From contig NZ_CP148752.1 of assembly GCF_040448305.1 (NCBI RefSeq), positions 6,390,501-6,454,500 on the forward strand: DNA of 64,000 bases. The letters run 5' to 3'. Below are positions 7,296 to 16,230 of the stretch, in pieces (the stretch's first letter is position 1; every line of letters begins with the position of its first letter). The notes under the pieces were generated by a model that was not told the DNA's origin, did no database searches, and saw only the letters and a program-made list of their open reading frames with translations. Made by a program: the position numbers and the translations under genes. This stretch comes from Pseudomonas fluorescens (GTDB taxonomy: Bacteria; Pseudomonadota; Gammaproteobacteria; Pseudomonadales; Pseudomonadaceae).

Positions 7296-8318
7296 CTACT
7301 TAGGCGCAAGCTCCCTCAGGTGGCGTGCGACTGCAATCCATGCACCGATATACCCCAACAGCACCGCGCCAAGCAAGAGAGACAGACCGTCGGCAACTGG
7401 CACTCCAGCCAGTGCAAAATCACTGCCGTACAAACCGGCCAGCCCTACCACCGCGTCGTTCAGCCAATCAAGGCCGAACGCCAGTACCCCCCAGGACAGA
7501 ATCCCCGCACCGAAGCCATACAGCGCACCCATATACAGAAAGGGCCTGCGTACATAGCTGTCAGTGCCGCCGACCAGTTTAATCACTTCTATCTCTGTGC
7601 GGCGGTTTTCAATATGAAGACGAATGGTATTGCCTATCACCAAAAGTAATGCAGAAACCAGAAGCACGGTCAGACCGAAGACAAAACGGTCACCCAGCTT
7701 GAGGATGGCTGCCAGACGCTCGACCCAGACTAAATCAAGTTGCGCCTGTTGTACCTTCGGCAGCTCGGATAGTTTTTGTCTTAATGCTTCAAGGGCCGGC
7801 TTGTCGACTTCGGCCGGCGTCACCAGGACCACGCCCGGCAGCGGGTTCTCCGGCAACTCCTTGAGCGCCTCGCCCAGACCGGACTGTTGCTGGAACTCTT
7901 CCAGCGCCTGCTCCCGGCCAACATATTCGGCATCGGCGACGCCAGGCATGCCCTTGATCTGATCGCGCAGCGATTCGCCTTCGGCCGGTTTAGCCTCAAG
8001 ATCCAGATACAGGGAAATCTGCGCCGCGCGCTGCCAGGAACCGCCAAGGCGCTCGACGTTACTTAGCAAAAGTGACAGCCCCATGGGCAAACTCAGGGCT
8101 ACCGCCATCACCATGCAGGTGAAAAAACTGCCGATGGGCTGCTTGCCCAGACGGCGCAGGCTGTCCACCAGACTGGCACGATGGCTTTCAATCCAGGCGC
8201 GGAACAACGTGGCAAAGTCCGGCCCGTCGTCATCGTCGTGTTTTTTCTTTTGCGGCTGCGAATCGGCGGCCTTCGGGGCCACACGCTCGGAAACCTTGGG
8301 GCTACGTGTTGCACTCAT
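7296..8318 (-). CDS. ftsX: FtsX cell-division ABC transporter permease subunit
   Basis: The 340-residue membrane protein has the FtsX plan: a charged cytoplasmic N-terminus (KKKHDDDDGPD), a first membrane segment near residue 65-85, a periplasmic domain of about 100 residues and three C-terminal membrane segments. With FtsE it forms the division-site complex that activates peptidoglycan hydrolases rather than transporting a substrate. Its start overlaps the ftsE stop by 4 bases, so the pair is translationally coupled. Confidence 0.95.
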   Translation of the reverse strand: MSATRSPKVSERVAPKAADSQPQKKKHDDDDGPDFATLFRAWIESHRASLVDSLRRLGKQPIGSFFTCMVMAVALSLPMGLSLLLSNVERLGGSWQRAAQISLYLDLEAKPAEGESLRDQIKGMPGVADAEYVGREQALEEFQQQSGLGEALKELPENPLPGVVLVTPAEVDKPALEALRQKLSELPKVQQAQLDLVWVERLAAILKLGDRFVFGLTVLLVSALLLVIGNTIRLHIENRRTEIEVIKLVGGTDSYVRRPFLYMGALYGFGAGILSWGVLAFGLDWLNDAVVGLAGLYGSDFALAGVPVADGLSLLLGAVLLGYIGAWIAVARHLRELAPK

Positions 8319-8986
8319 ACCGCGGCCTCCCCGTCACCGATCAATCGACCGCGTTGCAGCGTCAGCATGCGATGGCGCATGCGGGCGATCAGGGCCAGGT
8401 CGTGACTGGCGATCAGCACGCTGGTACCCAGGCGATTGATGTCTTCGAACACACCCATGATCTCGGCGGCCAGACGCGGGTCGAGGTTACCGGTCGGCTC
8501 ATCCGCCAGCAGTAAGGCCGGACGGTGGACGATGGCGCGGGCGATGCCGACGCGCTGCTGCTGACCGGTGGACAGGTCGCCCGGGTACAAGTCGGTTTTA
8601 TCCGACAGCGCCACGCGCTCCAGTGCCGAGTCCACGCGCTTGGCGATCTCGGCCTTGGACAGTCCCAGGATCTGCAAAGGCAACGCGACGTTATTGAACA
8701 CCGTGCGATCGAACAGCAACTGGTGATTCTGGAACACCACGCCGATCTGCCGGCGCAAGAAAGGAATCTGCGCGTTGCTGATGGTGCTCAGGTCTTGCCC
8801 GGCGAGCAGCAGCTTTCCGCTAGTCGGGCGTTCCATCGCCAGCAACAGGCGCAACAGCGTGGATTTACCGGCGCCGGAATGGCCGGTGACAAACAAGAAC
8901 TCGCCACGACGGACTCGAAAGCTCAGCTCATGCAAGCCGACGTGACCGTTCGGGTAGCGCTTACCGACCTGTTCGAAACGAATCAT
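8315..8986 (-). CDS. ftsE: FtsE cell-division ATP-binding protein
   Basis: The 223-residue ABC ATPase has Walker A GHSGAGKS (residues 35-42), the signature LSTGQQQRV and Walker B LLADEPTGNLD. It is the cytoplasmic partner of FtsX. Its start overlaps the ftsY stop and its stop overlaps the ftsX start, the standard ftsYEX arrangement. Confidence 0.96.
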   Translation of the reverse strand: MIRFEQVGKRYPNGHVGLHELSFRVRRGEFLFVTGHSGAGKSTLLRLLLAMERPTSGKLLLAGQDLSTISNAQIPFLRRQIGVVFQNHQLLFDRTVFNNVALPLQILGLSKAEIAKRVDSALERVALSDKTDLYPGDLSTGQQQRVGIARAIVHRPALLLADEPTGNLDPRLAAEIMGVFEDINRLGTSVLIASHDLALIARMRHRMLTLQRGRLIGDGEAAV

Positions 8987-10497
8987 GAACGCTCCCGCTC
9001 GGCAAACAATGCCTGGACAAAGGGTTCTGCTTCAAAGGTACGCAAATCGTCGATGCCTTCGCCGACGCCAATGTAGCGGATCGGCAGGCCGAATTGCTTG
9101 GCCAGGGCGAAAATCACCCCGCCCTTGGCGGTGCCGTCGAGCTTGGTCAGCGCCAGGCCGGTCAGTTCGACGGTCTGGTTGAATTGCTTGGCCTGGTTGA
9201 TGGCGTTCTGGCCGGTGCCAGCGTCAAGCACCAACAGCACTTCGTGAGGGGCGTCGGCGTCGAGCTTGCCGATCACCCGGCGAACCTTTTTCAGCTCTTC
9301 CATCAGGTTGTCTTTGGTGTGCAGGCGGCCGGCGGTGTCGGCGATCAGTACATCAATGCCACGGGCCTTGGCGGCCTGCACGGCGTCGAAGATCACCGAG
9401 GCCGAGTCGGCGCCAGTGTGCTGCGCGATCACCGGGATCTTGTTGCGCTCACCCCAGACCTGCAATTGCTCCACCGCCGCGGCACGGAAGGTGTCGCCAG
9501 CGGCGAGCATGACTTTCTTGCCTTCCAGCTGCAGCTTCTTCGCCAGCTTGCCGATGGTGGTGGTCTTGCCGGCACCGTTGACGCCGACCACCAGAATCAC
9601 GAACGGCTTGTTCTGCGAGGTGACTTTCAGCGGCTGCTCGACCGGCTTGAGCATCGCTGCCAGCTCGGCTTGCAGGGATTTGTACAGAGCGTCGGCGTCG
9701 GCCAGCTCCTTGCGCGCAACCTTCTGCGTCAGGCGCTGAATGATCACCGAGGTGGCTTCGACACCAACGTCGGCGGTCAGCAAACGAGTTTCGAGATCTT
9801 CGAGCAGTTCGTCATCAATAACCTTTTTGCCCAGGAACAGGCTGGCCATGCCTTCGCCGATACTGGCGCTGGTCTTGGACAGACCCTGCTTGAGGCGGGC
9901 GAAGAAACCGGCTTTGGTTTCTTCGGTGCGTACCGGCTCCGCCAGGGCTTCGACGGGCGCCGCGATCGGCTCAGGAATTGGAGCGGGTGCAGGCGCCTGA
10001 GCAACCGGAGCAACCGGAGCAACGAATACTGGAACCTCTGGCTGGCTGACAACGGGCACAGGCTCGGCCACGACGACTGGTTCAACAATCGGTTCGACCA
10101 CAGGCGCGTGAACCGGTGCAGGCGTAAACGCTGCCGGAGCCGGAATCGGCGGGGTCACGTGGGGGGCCAAGTCATTTTCGACCAATGCCACAGGCTCTTC
10201 GGCTACCGGCAGGGTCAACCACGGCTCGGCCGTCGGGGCCGGCGGCTGTTCGGTGACGATTTCGCTGACGGGTTCGGGAGCGGTTTCAACCTTGGGTTGC
10301 TGCAACGGCTCGGCAATCGGCAAAACAACCGACGCGGGCGCTTCTTCTATTACCGGGACCGGCGTCGGCGCTGGTTCAGGAATGGCTTGTGGCTGTTCGA
10401 CGACGGGTTCCTGCGGCTTTTTGCGCAGCCATCCGAACAGGCTTTTTTTCTCGCCAGCCGCAGCTGGGATCTTCTTGTCGTCGTTGGAACCAAACAT
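8983..10497 (-). CDS. ftsY: FtsY signal-recognition-particle receptor
   Basis: The 504-residue protein is the SRP receptor GTPase that docks ribosomes making membrane proteins at the inner membrane. The C-terminal 300 residues form the NG domain, with GVNGAGKTTT (G1), DTAGR (G3) and TKLDGTAKGG. The N-terminal 190 residues are an acidic, alanine- and proline-rich region with repeated EPV/APV words, of a kind that varies between species. The first gene of ftsYEX, it diverges from the M16 peptidase cluster. Confidence 0.95.
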   Translation of the reverse strand: MFGSNDDKKIPAAAGEKKSLFGWLRKKPQEPVVEQPQAIPEPAPTPVPVIEEAPASVVLPIAEPLQQPKVETAPEPVSEIVTEQPPAPTAEPWLTLPVAEEPVALVENDLAPHVTPPIPAPAAFTPAPVHAPVVEPIVEPVVVAEPVPVVSQPEVPVFVAPVAPVAQAPAPAPIPEPIAAPVEALAEPVRTEETKAGFFARLKQGLSKTSASIGEGMASLFLGKKVIDDELLEDLETRLLTADVGVEATSVIIQRLTQKVARKELADADALYKSLQAELAAMLKPVEQPLKVTSQNKPFVILVVGVNGAGKTTTIGKLAKKLQLEGKKVMLAAGDTFRAAAVEQLQVWGERNKIPVIAQHTGADSASVIFDAVQAAKARGIDVLIADTAGRLHTKDNLMEELKKVRRVIGKLDADAPHEVLLVLDAGTGQNAINQAKQFNQTVELTGLALTKLDGTAKGGVIFALAKQFGLPIRYIGVGEGIDDLRTFEAEPFVQALFAERERS

Positions 10498-10841
10498 GGA
10501 GGACGGCTATCTCACGGTAGCGACGCGCCAATGGCGCCCCGGCAAATAAATATTCGATGCAGAACAGACTGTGTTTCACCCAGCTTGTTCACGCGCAACA
10601 TTTTGTCGAGGTGATCAAAAGCACCTCAAAGCTCGACTAATACGAAGGACTGGAACGGCATCGTCGGCGAAAACGCAGAGTTTAGCTGACAAACTCAAAG
10701 TTTCTGCCGGTAACCCATACAACCCGCAGGCCAATCAAAGGCCTGATAGGCGTGGCCGCCAGTAAAACGGATCAGTATCCTAGCACCCTCTCGCCCGCTG
10801 ACGCTAAGAACAAGCGGGCAGCCCCAAAGGTTTGAAAACGA
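10498..10841. other. 344-base divergent intergenic region, ftsY / M16 peptidase
   Basis: No open frame with family resemblance is seen. The region should hold promoters for ftsY to the left and the peptidase operon to the right. A hairpin with 7-base arms GCCCGCT (10793-10799) and AGCGGGC (10813-10819) lies 23 bases before the peptidase start and would sit in its leader RNA. No convincing -35/-10 pair was found. Confidence 0.5.
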
Positions 10842-12197
10842 ATGAATGCTCTTGCCCGCCGCGCCGCAGGCCTGCTGCTCAGCACAGTTTGCCTGCCCCT
10901 TTCGGCCCTGGCTGCCGACCCGCAACCCACCCACGAATTCACTCTCGACAATGGCTTGAAGGTGGTCGTGCGCGAAGACCATCGTGCTCCCGTGGTGGTT
11001 TCCCAGGTCTGGTACAAGGTCGGCTCCAGCTACGAGACACCGGGCAATACCGGCCTGTCCCACGCCCTGGAGCACATGATGTTCAAGGGCAGCGAGAAAG
11101 TCGGCCCCGGCGAAGCGTCACTGATCCTGCGTGACCTCGGCGCCGAAGAGAACGCCTTCACCAGCGATGACTTCACCGCGTACTACCAGGTGCTGGCCCG
11201 GGATCGCTTGGGCGTGGCCTTCGAGCTGGAGGCCGACCGCATGGCCAGCCTGCGCCTGCCGGCCGACGAGTTCGCCAAGGAAATCGAGGTCATCAAGGAA
11301 GAACGTCGCCTTCGTACCGACGACAAGCCAATGTCCAAGGCCTACGAGCGCTTCAAGGCCATGGCCTACCCGGCCAGCGGCTATCACACGCCGACTATCG
11401 GCTGGATGGCCGACCTTGAGCGGATGAAAGTCGAAGAACTGCGCCACTGGTACGAAACCTGGTACGTGCCCAACAACGCCACGCTGGTGGTGGTCGGCGA
11501 TGTCACCCCGGACGAAGTCAAAACCCTGGCCCAACGCTATTTCGGCCCGATCGCCAAGCGTGAAGTGCCCGCCGCGAAAAAACCACTGGAACTGGCCGAA
11601 CCGGGCGAGCGCCAGATCACCCTGCACGTGCAGACCCAACTGCCTAGCCTGATGCTGGCCTTCAACGTGCCGAGCATCGCCACCACCGACGACAAACGCC
11701 TGGTCAATGCCCTGCGGCTGATCTCGGCACTGCTTGACGGCGGCTACAGCGGACGCATCCCGACGCAACTGGAGCGCGGCGAAGAACTGGTGTCCGGCGG
11801 TTCGTCGAGTTACGACGCCTATACCCGTGGCGACAGCCTCTTCACCCTGTCGGCATCGCCAAACTCGCAGAAACACAAGACCATCGCCCAGGCGCAAGCC
11901 GGTTTGTGGAAGCTGCTCGACCAGTTGAAAACCACGGCGCCAACCGCCGAAGAACTGGAACGGGTCCGCGCACAAGTCATCGCAGGCCTGGTCTTCGAGC
12001 GCGACTCGATCACCAGCCAGGCCACCGCCATCGGCCAACTGGAAACCGTCGGTCTGTCATGGAAACTGATGGACACCGAACTGGCCGATCTGGAAAGCGT
12101 CACGCCGGAAGATATCCAGAAAGCCGCCAAGCTGTATTTCACCCGCGAACGTCTCAGCGTCGCCCATGTACTGCCTCTGGAGACGACTCATGAGTGA
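10842..12197 (+). CDS. M16 zinc peptidase, catalytic subunit (pair 1)
   Basis: The 451-residue protein has a signal peptide (cleavage likely after ALA near residue 24) and the inverted zinc motif HALEH (residues 74-78). Glu154 in IKEERR is a candidate third zinc ligand. This is the M16B (pitrilysin-like) catalytic type, which degrades peptides in a closed chamber. Its partner follows with an 8-base overlap and supplies the substrate-binding half. As I recall, the pair next to rsmD is conserved in pseudomonads (PA0371/PA0372 in P. aeruginosa). The natural substrate is unknown; the signal peptide places it in the periplasm. Confidence 0.9.
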   Translation: MNALARRAAGLLLSTVCLPLSALAADPQPTHEFTLDNGLKVVVREDHRAPVVVSQVWYKVGSSYETPGNTGLSHALEHMMFKGSEKVGPGEASLILRDLGAEENAFTSDDFTAYYQVLARDRLGVAFELEADRMASLRLPADEFAKEIEVIKEERRLRTDDKPMSKAYERFKAMAYPASGYHTPTIGWMADLERMKVEELRHWYETWYVPNNATLVVVGDVTPDEVKTLAQRYFGPIAKREVPAAKKPLELAEPGERQITLHVQTQLPSLMLAFNVPSIATTDDKRLVNALRLISALLDGGYSGRIPTQLERGEELVSGGSSSYDAYTRGDSLFTLSASPNSQKHKTIAQAQAGLWKLLDQLKTTAPTAEELERVRAQVIAGLVFERDSITSQATAIGQLETVGLSWKLMDTELADLESVTPEDIQKAAKLYFTRERLSVAHVLPLETTHE

Positions 12198-13680
12198 GCG
12201 TAAACCCTCCCGCCTGGCCCTGATCGGCCTGGTCGCCGTCGCCGTTATCGGCTCCGCCGCGTTCTATCTGTCGCGCTCTGGTGAAACCAATGCCAGCGAA
12301 GCCCTGGACAAGGCCAGGGCCAGCCAGAAACTGCAATCGCTGACCGAACTCAACGGCAAGGCACCAGAACACCGCAAGCTGGACGTGCAGACCTGGAACA
12401 CCGCCGAAGGCACCAAGGTGCTGTTTGTCGAAGCCCATGAACTGCCGATGTTCGACATGCGCCTGATCTTCGCTGCCGGCAGCAGCCAGGACGGCGATGC
12501 ACCGGGTGTGGCGGTGTTGACCAACGCCATGCTCAACGAAGGCGTGGCCGGCAAAGACGTCGGCGCCATTGCCCAGGGCTTCGAAGGCCTGGGCGCCGAT
12601 TTCGGCAACGGCGCTTTTAAGGACATGGCAATCGCTTCGCTGCGCAGCCTGAGTGCCAAGGACAAGCGCGAGCCGGCCCTGAAGCTGTTCGCCGAAGTCA
12701 TCGGCAAGCCGACTTTCCCTGCCGATTCGCTGGCCCGCATCAAGAACCAGATGCTCGCCGGTTTCGAATACCAGAAACAGAACCCCGGCAAACTGGCGAG
12801 CCTGGAACTGATGAACCGCTTGTATGGTGATCACCCGTACGCACACGCCAGCGACGGCACGGCGAAAACCGTACCGACGATCACCGTGGCCCAACTGCGT
12901 GCCTTCCACGAGAAGGCCTATGCAGCCGGTAATGTGGTGATCGCGCTGGTCGGCGACCTGTCCCGCGCGGAAGCCGAAGCGATTGCCGCACAGGTTTCCA
13001 GTACCTTGCCCAAAGGCCCGGACTTGCCGAAAATTGCGCAACCGGTCGAGCCCAAGGCCAGCGTCGGCCATATCGAGTTCCCGTCCAAGCAGACCAACCT
13101 GATGCTCGCGCAATTGGGCATCGACCGCGACGACCCGGACTACGCGGCGTTGTCCATGGGTAACCAGATTCTCGGTGGCGGCGGCTTCGGCACCCGCTTG
13201 ATGAGTGAGGTGCGCGAGAAGCGTGGCCTGACTTACGGCGTGTATTCGGGCTTCACCCCGATGCAGGTGCGCGGCCCGTTCATGATCAACCTGCAAACCC
13301 GCGCCGAGATGAGCGAGGGCACCCTGAAACTGGTGCAGGATGTGCTGGCCGACTACCTTAAAACCGGCCCGACCGAAAAAGAGCTCGACGACGCCAAGCG
13401 CGAACTGGCCGGCAGCTTCCCGCTGTCCACCGCGAGCAACGCCGATATCGTCGGCCAACTGGGCGCTATCGGTTTCTATAACCTGCCGTTGAGTCACCTG
13501 GAAGACTTCATGCAACAGTCCCAGGCCTTGACCGTCGAGCAGGTCAAAGCCGCCATGAACAAACACCTGAGCACGGACAAGATGGTCATCGTCAGCGCTG
13601 GCCCGACCGTGCCGCAAAAGCCGTTACCGGCCCCTACTGATAAACCTTCCGAGCAGCCGCTCGGGGTTCCGGAGCATTAA
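12190..13680 (+). CDS. M16 peptidase-like non-catalytic partner (pair 1)
   Basis: The 496-residue protein lacks the HxxEH zinc motif but keeps the Arg/Tyr substrate-binding signature (REKRGLTYGVYS near residue 340), as expected for the regulatory half of a heterodimeric M16B peptidase. An N-terminal membrane anchor covers about residues 8-26. The ATG at 12190 overlaps the preceding gene by 8 bases; the same frame extends 8 codons upstream without a better start. Bases 13078-13305 recur almost unchanged in the scar at 15787. Its stop overlaps the rsmD start. Confidence 0.88.
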   Translation: MSERKPSRLALIGLVAVAVIGSAAFYLSRSGETNASEALDKARASQKLQSLTELNGKAPEHRKLDVQTWNTAEGTKVLFVEAHELPMFDMRLIFAAGSSQDGDAPGVAVLTNAMLNEGVAGKDVGAIAQGFEGLGADFGNGAFKDMAIASLRSLSAKDKREPALKLFAEVIGKPTFPADSLARIKNQMLAGFEYQKQNPGKLASLELMNRLYGDHPYAHASDGTAKTVPTITVAQLRAFHEKAYAAGNVVIALVGDLSRAEAEAIAAQVSSTLPKGPDLPKIAQPVEPKASVGHIEFPSKQTNLMLAQLGIDRDDPDYAALSMGNQILGGGGFGTRLMSEVREKRGLTYGVYSGFTPMQVRGPFMINLQTRAEMSEGTLKLVQDVLADYLKTGPTEKELDDAKRELAGSFPLSTASNADIVGQLGAIGFYNLPLSHLEDFMQQSQALTVEQVKAAMNKHLSTDKMVIVSAGPTVPQKPLPAPTDKPSEQPLGVPEH

Positions 13681-14288
13681 TGGCCCATCCTAAAAAACCC
13701 GCCAAAAACGTCCACAACGGCGTGAACCAGCTGCGCATCATCGGCGGAGAATGGCGCAGCCGGAAGCTGAGCTTCCCCGACGCCCCGGGCCTGCGCCCGA
13801 CGCCGGACCGCGTGCGTGAAACCCTGTTCAACTGGCTCGCGCCTTACGTGCCGGGCGCCAAGGTGCTCGACCCGTTCACCGGCAGCGGCGCGCTGTTCCT
13901 CGAAGCCCTGTCCCGTGGCGCAGCCATGGGTCAGGCGTTGGACGCCAGCAGCATCGCGGTGTCCAGCCTGAAGGAGCACCTGGGCACATTGCGTTGCACC
14001 AACGGCCAGGTCCAGACCGCCGACGCCCTGCGCTACCTGGAAACCCAGACCGCAACGGCCTACGACCTGGTGTTCCTCGATCCGCCGTTCAACCAGAACC
14101 TGCTGCCCGCCGTTTGCAAGTTGCTCGAAGAGCGCCAATGGCTGGCCGAAGATGCCTGGGTGTACACCGAAAGCGAGTCGGCACCGTCGACCCTGGGCCT
14201 GCCGGAGAACTGGCGCCTGCACCGGGAGCAGAAATCCGGGCGAGTGTATTACTCGTTGTGGCAGCGCTTCGCTCGCCCTTCCGCATAA
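13680..14288 (+). CDS. rsmD: RsmD 16S rRNA (guanine-966-N2) methyltransferase
   Basis: The 202-residue SAM enzyme methylates G966 of 16S rRNA in the small subunit. Motifs are the glycine-rich SAM loop VLDPFTGSGALFLEALSRGA (about residues 61-80) and the catalytic FLDPPF. It starts within the stop of the preceding peptidase gene (TAATG), so it is coupled to the peptidase operon. A fragment corresponding to bases 14187-14267 is duplicated at 16016-16096. Confidence 0.94.
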   Translation: MAHPKKPAKNVHNGVNQLRIIGGEWRSRKLSFPDAPGLRPTPDRVRETLFNWLAPYVPGAKVLDPFTGSGALFLEALSRGAAMGQALDASSIAVSSLKEHLGTLRCTNGQVQTADALRYLETQTATAYDLVFLDPPFNQNLLPAVCKLLEERQWLAEDAWVYTESESAPSTLGLPENWRLHREQKSGRVYYSLWQRFARPSA

Positions 14289-14295
14289 CCAAGTT

Positions 14296-14317
14296 CGGGT
14301 GGGCATCCCCCCACCCG
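14296..14317 (+). terminator. Hairpin after rsmD, possible terminator
   Basis: CGGGTGGG (14296-14303) pairs perfectly with CCCACCCG (14310-14317) across a 6-base loop, 8 bases after the rsmD stop. The following bases (ATATCTCTAC) are only mildly T-rich, so intrinsic termination is possible but not certain. Confidence 0.45.
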
Positions 14318-14415
14318 ATATCTCTACAAGAGTCGTAACGGGAAACATATTTACCCTAGATAGATTTAATACTTGTGAGCATTGTTGGCGAGCGAAATGA
14401 CTCGCATAACCGCAA

Positions 14416-15669
14416 ATGGACTCGCAAACTATGCAGACAGAATATCCAACTACTCCAACAAAAGAACTCATTCTCGACAATGGCATGAAAATCATTGTTG
14501 CCGAACTCAGTGGTACCACTGAGGCATATATCGAACTTAACTACAAAGTAAGCCACTGTAACGAACCGTCGGATAGCGCGGGGATCAACCTCATGCTGGC
14601 GGGTGTCTTACTTCAAGACAATCAAGACATAGAATTACCCGATGCAACCGAGCTTACTTCGTGGCATCGGGGTGACTTTACGTCCTATAAACAGCAGGTA
14701 CTACCTTCCAGCTTAAATGAGGCTTTCAGCCAACACGCCATCATGATGGCAGCACCAAAAATGACCGACGAATCTTTGCAGTCAGAAATACAACAACAAA
14801 ATAGCTATCGAGTCGAAAGCGATGTTTTTATATCCAACTACAATACATCACAGGAGATCAACGAACTATTTTATCCTTTCAGTGGTTACTCCAACAACGC
14901 CAACGGCACTCCAGTCAGCCTTTCAAGACTTGATATCAATCAACTGCGCCAATGGTATCAGCGTTGGTACATGCCCAATAATGCAACGCTGGTCGTTGTC
15001 GGTAATGTTAACGCCGTGAACGTTTTCAAGTTGGCAGAACAGCATTTCTCTGCAATCCCGCATAGATCTCTTGAGGCCTTCAACTACATCAAAGAAGCTT
15101 CCGAACCAGGCAAGCGACATATCGAACTGCGCAAAAACACTAAAGAACCTATAGCGGTCATGACCTTCAATTTGCCCGACCGCAACTTCTTCAATGAAGA
15201 TCCCAAGGCTTTCGGCGCCTTAGGCATCCTCGCGGAGCTTCTGACCAACTACTTCCTGCTAATGCCAGACGGGTGGGGCGTCGCAGGGGTACGATGCTAC
15301 GAAAATGCGGGCCTTTTTTCTCTGAGTGTTACGGCCCTGTCGGCGGATCAAACTCCAAGTCAGTTAGAGCAGGGGCTGCACACTTACATAAATGAGCTAA
15401 AACGAAATCCAATCGATACCCAAACCTTGGAACAGGCTCGTGAAAAGCGTCTCACCCTATGGGCCAAAAGGGAGCAAGATCCTTTGATTTTACCCGCCAT
15501 CGTCACCAGATATCATCATTCAAAACTGCCTCTGAGTAACAGGGCGCAGGAATACCAAGCTTTGCTGGGCGTCACCGCCAAGGACATTCAAGACTTCGCC
15601 AACACTTACTTCACAGAGCAGCGAATGACAACAGCCCACATTTTCCCATTGGAAGGTTCGCTGGAATAA
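14416..15669 (+). CDS. M16-like protein lacking the zinc site, AT-rich
   Basis: This 417-residue protein aligns by eye with the catalytic M16 proteins on either side (ELILDNGMKIIV, MPNNATLVVVGNV, TTAHIFPLEG). At the HxxEH position it reads INLMLAGV: the two histidines and the glutamate become Leu59, Gly63 and Ala62, so zinc hydrolysis is not expected. It also lacks a signal peptide, unlike both neighbours. Base composition is clearly more AT-rich than the flanking genes. The frame is intact over its full length, arguing for a kept function such as a binding or regulatory subunit; recent decay is the alternative. The start is uncertain, with no strong ribosome site; Met6 is also possible. Confidence 0.75.
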   Translation: MDSQTMQTEYPTTPTKELILDNGMKIIVAELSGTTEAYIELNYKVSHCNEPSDSAGINLMLAGVLLQDNQDIELPDATELTSWHRGDFTSYKQQVLPSSLNEAFSQHAIMMAAPKMTDESLQSEIQQQNSYRVESDVFISNYNTSQEINELFYPFSGYSNNANGTPVSLSRLDINQLRQWYQRWYMPNNATLVVVGNVNAVNVFKLAEQHFSAIPHRSLEAFNYIKEASEPGKRHIELRKNTKEPIAVMTFNLPDRNFFNEDPKAFGALGILAELLTNYFLLMPDGWGVAGVRCYENAGLFSLSVTALSADQTPSQLEQGLHTYINELKRNPIDTQTLEQAREKRLTLWAKREQDPLILPAIVTRYHHSKLPLSNRAQEYQALLGVTAKDIQDFANTYFTEQRMTTAHIFPLEGSLE

Positions 15670-15786
15670 CGCTGTTGTTCAATTTTCAAGCCTGCCGCTG
15701 AATTGCAAACAGTGAACCAAGGGGTTGCCGAACCTGCACCGCTCGCAGCCCCACACTGTTCGTGCTCCCAAGCAAGCGAGACACAG

Positions 15787-16096
15787 TTTCCGTCCAAGCA
15801 GACCAACCTGATGCTCCCGCAACTGGGTATCGACCGCAACGACCCGGACTACGCGGTGTTGTCCATGGGTAACCAGATTCTCGGTGGCGGCGGCTTCGGC
15901 ACCCGCTTGATGAGTGAGGTGCGCGAGAAGCGTGGCCTGACTTACGGCGTGTATTCGGGCTTCACCCCGATGCAGGTGCGCGGCCCGTTCATGATCAACC
16001 TGCAAACCCGCGCCTTCGACCCTGGGCTTGCCGCAGAACTGGCGCTTGCACCGGGAGCAGAAATCCGGGCGTGTGTATTACTCGTTGTGGCAGCGC
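15787..16096 (+). pseudogene. Chimeric scar: M16 partner fragment fused to rsmD fragment
   Basis: Bases 15787-16014 repeat 13078-13305 of the pair 1 non-catalytic M16 gene with about 6 differences in 228. Bases 16016-16096 repeat 14187-14267 of rsmD with 4 differences in 81. The 881 bases lying between these two segments in the original are missing, so this is the remnant of a duplicated block with an internal deletion. The copied M16 part holds the Arg/Tyr substrate-binding signature. A frame is open across the scar (15703-16155), but the rsmD part is read out of its native frame and the N-terminus is unrelated, so a real protein is unlikely. Confidence 0.85.
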
Positions 16097-16185
16097 GGCG
16101 CCTGACATTTCGGCGAGACGACTGCCCCAAACCGGTTGTGAAGTGCACTACATAGTTACCGCCTGACGTCCTTTCGGATCATCCA

Positions 16186-16217
16186 CAGTGGTTTGCGCAA
16201 TTACCTGCAAACCACTG
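16186..16217 (+). promoter_or_regulatory. Perfect 11-base hairpin just upstream of the second M16 pair
   Basis: CAGTGGTTTGC (16186-16196) pairs with GCAAACCACTG (16207-16217) across a 10-base loop. It ends at the GAGG ribosome site of the next gene, 13 bases before its ATG. It could be an operator or a translation-control hairpin; there is no T tract to suggest termination. Confidence 0.5.
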
Positions 16218-16230
16218 AGGATGAACACGG

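Noticed and set aside
15703..16155. 150-residue frame over the M16/rsmD scar
   Set aside because: The M16 part is an internal fragment, the rsmD part is out of its own frame, and the first 28 residues are unrelated; treated as a pseudogene.
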